Shown here: positions 51,106 to 59,505 of the stretch, piece by piece
Position numbering within the stretch: position 1 is the first letter of the stretch
Layout of the letters: every line of letters starts with the position of its first letter
Source of the DNA: Mannheimia varigena
Lineage (GTDB): Bacteria; Pseudomonadota; Gammaproteobacteria; Enterobacterales; Pasteurellaceae
Direction of reading: 5' to 3'
Assembly: GCF_013377235.1 (NCBI RefSeq)
Contig: NZ_CP016226.1
Location: forward strand, 1,116,001 to 1,180,000
DNA: 64,000 nt
Made by a program: the position numbers and the translations under genes
Notes under the pieces: generated by a model
Databases searched by the model: none
What the model was told of the DNA's origin: nothing
Seen by the model: only the letters and a program-made list of their open reading frames with translations

Positions 51106-51991
51106 TTTTCACCTCAGATTTCATAATCTTAGTCACCTCTTGAGCTAAACGCTCATAGCGTACACGTAGAGGTGAACCAGGACGGTAAACCATACCGATA
51201 GCGCGGAATGGTTTCGGCTCTTCAAAATGAAGATATTTAATACCTATTGTCTCTTTAGCTGCTAATTGTGGAATGAGCGCCATTCCTACATTTGCTGCAA
51301 CCATATTACGTAATGTTTCAAGGTTACTTGCTTTAAAATGTGGGTTTTCTTTTGCTCCTACAGATAAACAGTAATCTAAGGTATTTGTCCTTAAACAGTG
51401 GCCACCATCAAGGAATAGTAACTCACGACCACTTAGTAGTGAAATACCTATTTTGTCTAAGCACGCCCATTCATGTTGTTCTGAGATAGCTAAGTGCATC
51501 TCTTCATCAAAAATAGGCACTTCGATGAACGATTCGCTCTCTTTTACAAATGAAATAATGCCGCAGTCTAATTGCCCCGACTCAAGTTGATCTAAAAGCT
51601 GACTAGTCTGTAATTCGTAGATATAGAGTTCTAAGTGTTTGAATTTTTCTTTTAATGCGGGAATGATAATAGGTGAAATATAAGGGCCTAAGGTTGGAAT
51701 AATACCAACATGAAGTGGTCCAGACATTTCTTTACCTTGATTACTTGCCATTTCTTTTAATATTTTTACTTCGCGCAGTACCACTTTTGCCTGCTCAACT
51801 AGCGTTAAACCTGCTTGCGTAAATAACACTTTACGACTTGTTCGCTCAAGTAAAATGGTGCCTAAGTCATCTTCTAGTTTACGGATTTGACCACTTAATG
51901 TAGGCTGGCTCACATTACAAGATTCTGCTGCTCTGCGAAAGTGTTTATGATCTGCCAATGCAATGAGGTATTCTAAATCTCGGATATTCAC
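51098..51991 (-). CDS. oxyR: Hydrogen peroxide sensor OxyR (LysR family)
   Basis: OxyR activates peroxide defence when two cysteines form a disulfide. The 297-residue protein has a LysR helix-turn-helix (FRRAAESCNVSQPTLSGQIRKLE near 18-40). Its redox pair lies in GGHCLRTNTLDYC, equivalent to Cys199 and Cys208 of E. coli and with the same nine-residue separation. Likely targets within this window are dps and the catalase gene, both of which carry matching operators. Confidence 0.96.
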   Translation of the reverse strand: MNIRDLEYLIALADHKHFRRAAESCNVSQPTLSGQIRKLEDDLGTILLERTSRKVLFTQAGLTLVEQAKVVLREVKILKEMASNQGKEMSGPLHVGIIPTLGPYISPIIIPALKEKFKHLELYIYELQTSQLLDQLESGQLDCGIISFVKESESFIEVPIFDEEMHLAISEQHEWACLDKIGISLLSGRELLFLDGGHCLRTNTLDYCLSVGAKENPHFKASNLETLRNMVAANVGMALIPQLAAKETIGIKYLHFEEPKPFRAIGMVYRPGSPLRVRYERLAQEVTKIMKSEVKNG

Positions 51992-52187
51992 AAAGATGCC
52001 TCCCTTGACTTCACTTTTTATGAATAGCTTGAATTATGCCATACTTAGTTTAAAAATGTCTTGCTTTTTATCGTAATTAATATGTTTATATCAATCGGTT
52101 TATTCTAGTAATACTCAGTAGAACACTAACAAACTCTAAAGAATAATCTTATGAAAAATCAATAACTTACATTGATATCTAAGAGAG
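51992..52187. other. oxyR upstream region
   Basis: About 200 AT-rich bases upstream of oxyR. A single ATAG..T...A element near 52024 recalls half an OxyR site but lacks the CTAT end, so I do not call an operator. No small RNA resembling oxyS is recognisable. Confidence 0.4.
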
Positions 52188-52216
52188 TAAAAAAGTAGGC
52201 ACATTGTGCCTGCTTT
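52188..52216 (-). terminator. Terminator of the rppH-trpS cluster
   Basis: AAAGTAGGCAC and GTGCCTGCTTT pair with one G-T pair around ATT. On the leftward strand a TTTTTTAC tail follows. It lies about 50 bases after the trpS stop. Confidence 0.8.
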
Positions 52217-52266
52217 AATACTTGCTTCTATTTAAATTACAGAAGACATTAGCTTCATCATATCAA

Positions 52267-53298
52267 TTAATAACGCACAAAACCGACTAATTCATATACC
52301 TTATCTAAAGTCGCTCTCGCTCTCGCACGAGCTTTATCAGCCCCTTCACGGTAGATTTTTTCAAGTAAGGCTTCGTCTTGGCGGTAGTGGTGGTAGCGTT
52401 CTTGTAGATTAGTTAAAAGTTCGGAAACCTTATCCGCCACTTCGGTTTTGAGGTGCCCGTACATTTTGCCTTCAAATTCGACTTCCAACTCCGCAATGGT
52501 TTTTCCGGTGATGGCGGACAGAATATCGAGTAAGTTCGACACGCCGGCTTTGTTTTGTACATCATAACGCACCACTGGCGGTTCATCGCCATCGGTCATC
52601 GCACGTTTGATTTTCTTCGCCACCGCCTTCGGTTCCTCCAACAGGCCGATCACGTTGTTGCGGTTATCGTCTGATTTTGACATTTTTTTAGTCGGCTCAA
52701 GGAGCGACATTACTCTCGCCCCAGACTTCGCAATAAAGACTTCCGGTACGGCAAACACCGGTTCAATCACATTGCCCTCAGCATCTTTTTTGCCATATAA
52801 GGCATTGAAACGGTTGGCAATATCACGGGTAATTTCTAAATGCTGTTTTTGGTCATCGCCCACCGGCACTTGGTTGGCTTGATAAAGCAGAATATCCGCC
52901 GCCATTAGCACTGGGTAGGTAAATAATCCCACGTTCACGTTTTCTTCGTAACGAGCGGATTTATCTTTGAATTGGGTCATACGGTTCATTTCGCCGAAGT
53001 AGGTGTAGCAGTTCAGCACCCACGCTAGCTGAGCGTGTTCAGGGACGTGTGATTGAATAAAAATTGTGCTTTTATTCGGATCAATGCCACAAGCTAAATA
53101 TAACGCTAACACATCTAAGGTTGATTTACGTAACGCTTCCGGATCTTGTCGCACAGTAATAGCGTGTTGATCGACAATACAATACACGCAATCATAATCA
53201 TCTTGCATTTTTACCCAGTTGCGTAACGCTCCAAGGTAGTTCCCAATGGTTAATTCCCCAGACGGCTGTACGCCACTAAATACAATAGGTTTGGTCAT
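52267..53298 (-). CDS. trpS: Tryptophanyl-tRNA synthetase
   Basis: A class I synthetase of 343 residues from the ATG at 53298. The nucleotide-binding PSGELTIGNYLGAL near residue 10 corresponds to the HIGH region, and KKMSKSDDN near 197 is the KMSKS loop. An in-frame TTG eight codons upstream is less likely as a start. It follows gph, the common gph-trpS arrangement. Confidence 0.96.
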   Translation of the reverse strand: MTKPIVFSGVQPSGELTIGNYLGALRNWVKMQDDYDCVYCIVDQHAITVRQDPEALRKSTLDVLALYLACGIDPNKSTIFIQSHVPEHAQLAWVLNCYTYFGEMNRMTQFKDKSARYEENVNVGLFTYPVLMAADILLYQANQVPVGDDQKQHLEITRDIANRFNALYGKKDAEGNVIEPVFAVPEVFIAKSGARVMSLLEPTKKMSKSDDNRNNVIGLLEEPKAVAKKIKRAMTDGDEPPVVRYDVQNKAGVSNLLDILSAITGKTIAELEVEFEGKMYGHLKTEVADKVSELLTNLQERYHHYRQDEALLEKIYREGADKARARARATLDKVYELVGFVRY

Positions 53299-53352
53299 TT
53301 TATCTTCTCGTTTTAATTGCAAAAAATTGTGGAAATTATACCGCTTGTCACC

Positions 53353-54018
53353 CTATTCGCCTACAATTTTCAACACGTCTTTAAATTCTGATGTTACAAA
53401 AGTCGGTTCTGATTGTTCAATCGGCACATTGTAGTTGTAACCATAAGTTAAACCGACTACATCACAACCCGCTGCTTTGGAAGCGATAATATCATTTTCA
53501 GAGTCACCCACGAAAAGCAACTCTTGTGGGGTAATATCGAATTTTTCGCAAATAAAGAACATTGGATCTGGGTGTGGTTTAATTTTAGGAAGCGATTGCC
53601 CACCTAAGGTTTCATCAAAGAGGTGGCGAATACCAAAAGCAGAAAGCACCGGCTCAACCAACTTGGTGGGTTTGTTTGTAATCACAACAAGTGGATAGCC
53701 TTTAGCTTTGAGTGCTTCTAAAGTTTCTTTTACATTGGGGAAGAGCGAACTTTCTTCGCAAACATAGGTGGCGTAGTATTTATCAAAGCTCACTCGCATT
53801 TTGACCAATTCATCGGCTTGGAAAATTTTACCTGTGTGAGCAATGGCATTTTGGAAGAAAATGTCCGCCCCTTTGCCGATCCAAGTTAGCACTTTTTCTT
53901 GTGTAACCGTTGGCAAACCAGCTTCTAAAAACATTGCATTTGCCACTAGAGTTAAGTCAGGAAGGGTGTTAATTAGCGTTCCGTCTAAGTCGAAACCAAT
54001 TACTTTGTATTTTTTCAT
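53353..54018 (-). CDS. gph: Phosphoglycolate phosphatase
   Basis: A 221-residue HAD phosphatase that clears 2-phosphoglycolate produced by DNA repair. Motif I is GFDLDGTLINTLPDL near residues 8-22, motif II Thr is in VVITNKPTKLVEP, and the acidic motif FVGDSENDI lies near 169. AAGGAG precedes the start. Confidence 0.93.
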   Translation of the reverse strand: MKKYKVIGFDLDGTLINTLPDLTLVANAMFLEAGLPTVTQEKVLTWIGKGADIFFQNAIAHTGKIFQADELVKMRVSFDKYYATYVCEESSLFPNVKETLEALKAKGYPLVVITNKPTKLVEPVLSAFGIRHLFDETLGGQSLPKIKPHPDPMFFICEKFDITPQELLFVGDSENDIIASKAAGCDVVGLTYGYNYNVPIEQSEPTFVTSEFKDVLKIVGE

Positions 54019-54036
54019 TGTATCTCCTTAAAAAAC

Positions 54037-54083
54037 ATAAGCGGTCGTTTTATGCAAATTTTTTGCCATTTTCGACCGCTTGT
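54037..54083. repeat. Inverted pair of uptake signal sequences between lgt and gph
   Basis: AAGCGGTCG and CGACCGCTT face each other 25 bases apart, in the only sizeable gap of this cluster. It may attenuate readthrough from lgt into gph. Confidence 0.6.
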
Positions 54084-54085
54084 CA

Positions 54086-54883
54086 TTATTTCATTTTGTT
54101 TACTTTATACGCCCACACCATAATCAAAATTCCGCCGATAATCATCGGTAAAGAGAGCAGTTGCCCACGCGTGATTAAATCAGCAGTCGTGTTTACGTTA
54201 GGGTCGATTTCTCGGAAGTATTCTACAATAAAGCGGAATGTACCATAGCCAATTAAAAATAATCCTGCCACAGAGCCTGTTGGACGGGGCTTTTTGATAA
54301 ACCAGTTGAGGATCAACAGCAACACCACACCTTCTAAAAAGGCTTCGTAGAGCTGTGATGGGTGGCGGGGTAAGTAACCACCACTTGGGAAGAGTACCGC
54401 CCAAGGCACATCTGTTACACGGCCCCAAAGTTCATCATTAATGAAATTGCCGATACGCCCCATGCCTAGCCCGAATGGTACAAGCGGTGCGATAAAATCA
54501 GCCGTTTGCCAGAAACTACGTTTTTGGCGATAGGAAACCCAGATCATCGCTACAATCACCCCAATTAAGCCACCGTGAAACGACATTCCCCCTTCCCAAA
54601 TGCGGAAAAGGTAGAGTGGATCGGCAAGAAAACGATCGAAGCTGTAAAAAAATACATCACCGATTCGACCGCCTAATACAACTCCCCAAAAGCCGGTGTA
54701 GATTAAGTTATCGACTTGTTCGGTTGCCCATACGCCGTTAGAATTTTTGGCTCTTCTCATTCCTAACCAGTAAGCAAAGGCGAAACCGGCTAAATACATT
54801 AAACCATACCAACGTAAGGCAATCGGACCAATTTCAAAGACGATAGGGCTGATTTGTGGAAATTGAATAAATTGTTCGTTCAT
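54086..54883 (-). CDS. lgt: Prolipoprotein diacylglyceryl transferase
   Basis: Lgt transfers diacylglycerol to the lipobox cysteine of prolipoproteins. The 265-residue inner-membrane enzyme has about seven spans. Its signatures are SFHGGLIGVI with the essential His near 103, and GRIGNFINDELWGR near 142-155. Lipoprotein substrates in this window include MlaA and the M48 peptidase. Confidence 0.96.
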   Translation of the reverse strand: MNEQFIQFPQISPIVFEIGPIALRWYGLMYLAGFAFAYWLGMRRAKNSNGVWATEQVDNLIYTGFWGVVLGGRIGDVFFYSFDRFLADPLYLFRIWEGGMSFHGGLIGVIVAMIWVSYRQKRSFWQTADFIAPLVPFGLGMGRIGNFINDELWGRVTDVPWAVLFPSGGYLPRHPSQLYEAFLEGVVLLLILNWFIKKPRPTGSVAGLFLIGYGTFRFIVEYFREIDPNVNTTADLITRGQLLSLPMIIGGILIMVWAYKVNKMK

Positions 54884-54890
54884 AGCTTCC

Positions 54891-55679
54891 TTATTTTAAA
54901 AACATATTAATGGCGATAGCCACAAGCAGCAGGGCAAAGGCTTTTTTTAGCATCGGAACTGGTAATGCGTTCGCGGCACTTGCTCCCATTTTTGAGGTAA
55001 AAAATGAAGTAGCGGTAATACCGATGAGTGCAGGTAAGTAAACATAGCCTAACGAGTAATCAGGCATTCCTTCTAAGCCCCAACCGCTCACAATAAAGCT
55101 GATTGTGCCAGATAAGCCTAAAAATGCCCCACAAAATGAAGATGTACCGATGGCCCTTTTAATATCTAAACCACGATCGCTTAAAAACGGCACAATAAAT
55201 GCCCCTCCTGCGATGCCTGCCATACTAGATAATGTTCCAATCACACCACCACCCACAAGTGTAGTATGTAAGGTAAGAGGTTTATTTTTCGGGGCTCTTT
55301 TCAAGGTAAAAAGCATTTTTCCAGCCAAATATAACACCATTACTGCAAAGATTTTAGACATAATTTGCGGATCGAGTTTACTTACTACTAAGCCTGATAG
55401 AAATACCGAGATCATTAATGCTGGAATAAATGATTTACTGGTTTGTACATCAACATTTCCTAACTTATGATGGCGTTGGGCGGATGAAAATGCGGTAATA
55501 ATGATAGTGGAGAATGATGTGCCTAATGCGGTGGACATTATATATTCAGGCGGTATGCCCGCCATTGGTAGTAAAAAGACCAAGCTTGGGACGATAATTA
55601 AACCGCCCCCAATGCCGAATAATCCTGCTAAAAAGCCAACAAATACCCCTAAAAAAAGACAGCTTAATAAAATAGTCAT
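54891..55679 (-). CDS. TauE/SafE family sulfite/organosulfur exporter
   Basis: A 262-residue inner-membrane protein with about seven to eight spans. The duplicated glycine-rich motifs of the TauE/SafE family are seen: GLFGIGGGLIIVPSL near residue 20 and SMAGIAGGAFIVPFLS near 153. Substrate specificity in this family is poorly defined. It lies seven bases upstream of lgt and two after rppH, firmly inside the operon. Confidence 0.88.
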   Translation of the reverse strand: MTILLSCLFLGVFVGFLAGLFGIGGGLIIVPSLVFLLPMAGIPPEYIMSTALGTSFSTIIITAFSSAQRHHKLGNVDVQTSKSFIPALMISVFLSGLVVSKLDPQIMSKIFAVMVLYLAGKMLFTLKRAPKNKPLTLHTTLVGGGVIGTLSSMAGIAGGAFIVPFLSDRGLDIKRAIGTSSFCGAFLGLSGTISFIVSGWGLEGMPDYSLGYVYLPALIGITATSFFTSKMGASAANALPVPMLKKAFALLLVAIAINMFLK

Positions 55680-55681
55680 TA

Positions 55682-56344
55682 TTATTTTCCTTTTTGGTTA
55701 TGTTGATACCAACCTCGATAAGGTTTACGATTTTCTTTCTTATAAGATTTGGCTGAGTCCTGAAAGGATTTTTTAGACGTGTGAGAAACATTTTCAGTAC
55801 GCTCGGTACGAGAGTTGTCAATCGGTCTATCTTCAGAATTTTTTTGCATATTATTCTGTAGAACCTGTGCAAACTCTTTCATTGCTTTGCGATAAACATC
55901 TCGTTTAAAAGAAACGACCTGACGAACAGGATACCAAAAACTCACCCATCGCCAGCCGTCAAATTCCGGATTTTTTGTGGTTTTTAGATTAATTAGATTT
56001 TCATCACTAATAAGTTGTAATAAAAACCAACGCTGTTTCTGCCCAATACAAACAGGACCAGATCCCTCATTGCGTACCAAGCGTTTTGGCAGTTTATATT
56101 TCAGCCAATATTTAGACGCCCAAAGCAATCGCACATCTTTTTTGCTCAAGCCAACTTCTTCATAAAGCTCACGGTACATTGCTGTTTCAATGTTTTCCCC
56201 CTCGTTAATGCCACCTTGCGGAAATTGCCAAGAGTTTTGACCAAACCGTTTTGCCCACAGAACTTGTCCGTGCTTATTACAGATTACGATTCCAACATTT
56301 GGGCGGTAGCCATCGAAATCGATCACTCGACCACCTAATTTCAT
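55682..56344 (-). CDS. rppH: RNA pyrophosphohydrolase RppH
   Basis: RppH removes pyrophosphate from 5' ends of mRNA, starting RNase E decay. The 220-residue protein begins with the Nudix domain (start VIDFDGYRPNVG; Nudix box GGINEGENIETAMYREL near 43, with EEVG). It has a C-terminal extension of about 55 charged residues rich in Lys, Ser and Arg, longer than in many relatives. It heads the rppH-tauE-lgt-gph-trpS cluster. Confidence 0.94.
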   Translation of the reverse strand: MKLGGRVIDFDGYRPNVGIVICNKHGQVLWAKRFGQNSWQFPQGGINEGENIETAMYRELYEEVGLSKKDVRLLWASKYWLKYKLPKRLVRNEGSGPVCIGQKQRWFLLQLISDENLINLKTTKNPEFDGWRWVSFWYPVRQVVSFKRDVYRKAMKEFAQVLQNNMQKNSEDRPIDNSRTERTENVSHTSKKSFQDSAKSYKKENRKPYRGWYQHNQKGK

Positions 56345-56494
56345 GAAATTCTAGAATATTCAGAATTGTTTCATACTTTGGCCGATTGAACAACCTTAGC
56401 CAAAGTAAAATTCAGAAGATATACAAAATTTTGGTATATTTTACTAGAAAGATGATTTAATGAAATAGCTCATAAAACGCTTTTAGGACTCTTT

Positions 56495-57928
56495 TTAGCT
56501 AATTTGAGTTTTCTTACCAAACTGATTGCCAATAATAAAAGCTATCAGGCCAATAACCAGTGAGGGCACAATTGCATGGAAACCCCAAATAGATATTTTA
56601 AAAGTAGTTATGATTACATAACTTATTAAGCCAGCAAGCATTGAGCAAATTGCCCCTGCGGCATTTGCTTTTTTCCAGTATAGCCCTAGCACTATTACCC
56701 AAAGGAATGTCGCCTCTAAGCCACCTAGTGAGAGTAAATTTAGCCAAATCAACATATCGGGAGGATTTAATGCTGCAAATACAAGCAAGATGGTAAAACT
56801 CAATGTAGTAATAGTTGAGAAACATTTAATTTTTTTCTCATTATTAATAGCATTTGGCTTAATGGCTAAATAAAGATCTTTAATTAATGTTGAGGAAGAT
56901 TGAATTAACATTGAATCAATAGATGACATAATTGCCGCCATAGGTGCCGCTAAGAAAATGCCTGCAACTACGGGAGAGAGTACTTGAATCATTAATGTTG
57001 GAATCACTTGATCCGGTATATTTAAATCAGGCACAATGGCTCTGCCTAAAACACCTGATAAGTGCATTCCTAGCATCAAAATTGAGATAACCACTGTGCC
57101 AATAATCATTGCCCTGTGTAATGCTTTGCTATCTTTATACGCCATACTTCTTACCGCAATATGAGGTAAGCCAATCAAACCAAAACAAACTAATACCCAG
57201 AATGAAGCCATAAAGGTAAAATCAAGCGGACGCTCATCAATGCCATAAGGAGTTGTAAGCTGAGGATTAATTTCTTCAAGCGTATTCATTGCATTTTCTA
57301 CTCCGTCAGTAGCATAGAGAATACCACCGAGCAGAATTGTGGTCCCCACTATCATTACTAAACCTTGAATAGTGTCAGTAAGCACTACCGCTCTAAAACC
57401 ACCAACAAAGGTATAAAGCCCAACCGTAATTGCAAAAATAATAACTGCTGTTTGATAAGAAATCCCTAAAGTTGTTTCAAGCAAACGCCCTGCCCCAATA
57501 AATTGGACAGACATCATCGCAAAGAAAGAAAGAAGTAAGGCAAAACCCGAAATCCAGACTACAAATTTGTTTTGATAACGAGCTAACAGCATATCATTTA
57601 CAGTAACACTATTATGTTTACGTGCTTGCAAAGCAAATTTTTTACCTAAAGCTCCTAAAGAAAGTAGCACTGCTGGTACTTGAATCATCGCCAGTAATAC
57701 CCAACCTAAGCCATATTTATAAGCAGCACCAGGTCCACCAATAAAGGAGCTTGCACCAACATAAGTGGCTGCAGTCGTCATCGCTAATACAAACCCAGGC
57801 ATTGAACGCCCGCCAATGTAGTATTCTGAAATAAAGCTACTTCCCTGCCTCTGCTTGTAAGCATAGAATGCTACGCCAAACACAAAAAGAAGGTAGGCGA
57901 ACAGCGGAATGAGCATATCGTTATTCAT
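56495..57928 (-). CDS. panF: Sodium/pantothenate symporter
   Basis: PanF imports pantothenate with Na+ for coenzyme A synthesis. The 477-residue SSS-family carrier has about 13 spans, with TTAATYVGASSFIGGPGAAY near residue 50 and the family signature GLIGLPHIAVRSMAYKDS near 236. Its start overlaps the small upstream gene by eight bases. The pairing with a DUF997/YhdT protein is typical of panF. Confidence 0.94.
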   Translation of the reverse strand: MNNDMLIPLFAYLLFVFGVAFYAYKQRQGSSFISEYYIGGRSMPGFVLAMTTAATYVGASSFIGGPGAAYKYGLGWVLLAMIQVPAVLLSLGALGKKFALQARKHNSVTVNDMLLARYQNKFVVWISGFALLLSFFAMMSVQFIGAGRLLETTLGISYQTAVIIFAITVGLYTFVGGFRAVVLTDTIQGLVMIVGTTILLGGILYATDGVENAMNTLEEINPQLTTPYGIDERPLDFTFMASFWVLVCFGLIGLPHIAVRSMAYKDSKALHRAMIIGTVVISILMLGMHLSGVLGRAIVPDLNIPDQVIPTLMIQVLSPVVAGIFLAAPMAAIMSSIDSMLIQSSSTLIKDLYLAIKPNAINNEKKIKCFSTITTLSFTILLVFAALNPPDMLIWLNLLSLGGLEATFLWVIVLGLYWKKANAAGAICSMLAGLISYVIITTFKISIWGFHAIVPSLVIGLIAFIIGNQFGKKTQIS

Positions 57929-58151
57929 GATTCACCTCTAAATCAATATTTTTATAGACTTTTTTCACTACAACAATAGCGACTAAAGTAAAAATCACGG
58001 GTAATAAAATACACGAAAGCTCAAACCAAATCGGAAAACCTAAAATCCCTCTGCCTTGAGGGGAAAAGTAAGCAAATCCTACCCAACCAAGCAAATAAAG
58101 TAAGGTTAGCAATATTGCCCAACGAGCCTCTTTTTCTAATTGTTTATACAT
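57921..58151 (-). CDS. yhdT: YhdT/DUF997 small membrane protein
   Basis: A 76-residue protein with two hydrophobic segments (about 13-31 and 42-63) and a charged C-terminal tail. YhdT proteins are always found upstream of panF. The role is unknown, perhaps a subunit or assembly factor of the transporter. Overlap with panF implies translational coupling. Confidence 0.88.
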   Translation of the reverse strand: MYKQLEKEARWAILLTLLYLLGWVGFAYFSPQGRGILGFPIWFELSCILLPVIFTLVAIVVVKKVYKNIDLEVNHE

Positions 58152-58170
58152 TCTGTCTCCTTAACATAAA

Positions 58171-58197
58171 AAATAACCTCGCAACTGCGAGGTTTTC
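58171..58197 (-). terminator. Terminator of metJ
   Basis: AACCTCGC and GCGAGGTT form a tight hairpin directly after the metJ stop. On the leftward strand it is followed by ATTTTTTATG. Confidence 0.85.
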
Positions 58198-58514
58198 TAG
58201 TATTGCCATTCATCAGGATTAATGCCTAATTCTCGCATTTTTTGTTTTGCTTCTTCAGGAATTTCATCTGCCCTATCTTTCATTAAATCTTCATCGTTAG
58301 GTAAAGGCTGTCCTGTGAATGCGTGCAAAAATGCCTCACATAACAGCTCACTATTTGTTGCATGGCGAAGATTCTTGATTTGGCGACGAGTTCGCTCATT
58401 CGTTAAAATTTCCAATACTTTAATTGGAATTGAAACTGTGACTTTTTTCACTTGCTCGCTTTTTTTGCCATGTTCTGCATAGGGACTGATATATTCGCCG
58501 TTCCAATCTGCCAT
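58197..58514 (-). CDS. metJ: Methionine repressor MetJ
   Basis: MetJ is the ribbon-helix-helix repressor that binds met boxes when S-adenosylmethionine is abundant. The 105-residue product shows the DNA-contacting strand KKVTVSIPIKVLEILT near residues 23-38, followed by ERTRRQIKNLRHATNSELLCEAFLHA, nearly identical to the E. coli protein. A met-box array lies just upstream, indicating autoregulation. No met biosynthetic gene is next to it. Confidence 0.97.
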   Translation of the reverse strand: MADWNGEYISPYAEHGKKSEQVKKVTVSIPIKVLEILTNERTRRQIKNLRHATNSELLCEAFLHAFTGQPLPNDEDLMKDRADEIPEEAKQKMRELGINPDEWQY

Positions 58515-58568
58515 TTTATTGCTCCTTAAAATTTGTTTGTATTGTAATCAAAACTGAACCATATAACA

Positions 58569-58593
58569 ATCTAGACGTCTAGATTTCTAGAGT
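58569..58593. promoter_or_regulatory. Met-box operator (MetJ binding site)
   Basis: The stretch reads as three successive eight-base units, TCTAGACG, TCTAGATT and TCTAGAGT, close to tandem AGACGTCT met boxes, with TAGACGTCTA as a perfect central palindrome. It is 55 bases upstream of metJ and about 75 upstream of mlaA, so it could control both. Confidence 0.8.
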
Positions 58594-58669
58594 CAAAAAC
58601 GGCTTTTTGTTGGTGTTTTTAACGAACTTCGCTACAATGTGCAAAATTTATCTCTAAAAGGCTTATTTT

Positions 58670-59425
58670 ATGAAACTAAGAATATTTAAACAGATTTTTG
58701 TGGTACTAAGCGTAGCAGTTCTAACTGCCTGCTCTTCAAAAATTAATCCAGAAACTGGTGTGCGTGATGATCCACTAGAAGGTTTTAACCGTGCGATGTG
58801 GAAAGTCAATTACGAGTTTTTAGATCCTTATGTGTTAAAACCTGTGGCAACAGGTTGGAAAGAGTACGTTCCAAGTCCAATCAAAACAGGTCTAGTGAAT
58901 GTAGTAAATAATCTTGATGAGCCAGTGAGTTTTATTAACCGTTTGTTAGAAGGTGAAGGCAAAAAAGCAATGGTTCACTTTAACCGCTTCTGGATCAATA
59001 CCGTATTCGGTTTAGGGGGCTTAATTGACTGGGCGAGCTTAGACAATGGCTTACGATTAGAAAACGGACAACGTAGTTTAGGCGAAAGCTTAGGGGCAAA
59101 TGGTGTTCCTTCAGGTTCTTATATTATGATGCCCGCCTATGGTGCAACAACACCACGTCAGGGTATTGGTAGTGCAGTAGAAACAGGCTATTCTGTATTA
59201 ACTTATGTGGGTACGCCTTGGTCTGTAGCGAAATACGTTGTACAAGGCATTGATACCCGTTCTAAATTGTTAGAGCAAGATGCATTATTAGAACAAGCAC
59301 AAGATCCTTATGTTACTTTCCGTGAGGCTTACTTCCAAAACTTAGAATTCAAAGTGAAAGATGGCAAGGTAGAGGCTGGTCAGCAAGAACAGCTTTCTGA
59401 AGAAGAACTAAAAGGTATTGATTAA
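58670..59425 (+). CDS. mlaA: Outer-membrane lipid asymmetry lipoprotein MlaA (VacJ)
   Basis: MlaA removes phospholipids from the outer leaflet of the outer membrane and passes them to the Mla system. The 251-residue precursor has a lipobox (VLTACSS, Cys near residue 21). The conserved EGFNRAMWKVNYEFLDPYVLKP region lies near 36, and the amphipathic GLGGLIDWASL and VPSGSYIMMPAYG segments follow. The other mla genes are elsewhere. Confidence 0.94.
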   Translation: MKLRIFKQIFVVLSVAVLTACSSKINPETGVRDDPLEGFNRAMWKVNYEFLDPYVLKPVATGWKEYVPSPIKTGLVNVVNNLDEPVSFINRLLEGEGKKAMVHFNRFWINTVFGLGGLIDWASLDNGLRLENGQRSLGESLGANGVPSGSYIMMPAYGATTPRQGIGSAVETGYSVLTYVGTPWSVAKYVVQGIDTRSKLLEQDALLEQAQDPYVTFREAYFQNLEFKVKDGKVEAGQQEQLSEEELKGID

Positions 59426-59429
59426 TCTA

Positions 59430-59485
59430 CAAGCGGTTAAATTTCATCAACGATTTGCAAAAAATTATGTGAATATGACCGCTTA
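59430..59485. repeat. Inverted uptake-signal pair between mlaA and mpl
   Basis: ACAAGCGGTT and GACCGCTTA face each other with about 38 bases between them immediately after mlaA. The role as terminator is inferred. Confidence 0.55.
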
Positions 59486-59505
59486 TTTTTGAAAAAATAA
59501 AAGTA

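Noticed and set aside
52024..52060. Possible autoregulatory OxyR site upstream of oxyR
   Set aside because: Only one ATAG..T...A element fits, without the closing CTAT or a correctly spaced partner.
53299..53322. Upstream TTG start for trpS
   Set aside because: The added residues are not typical of TrpS, and the ATG at 53298 gives the conserved N-terminus.
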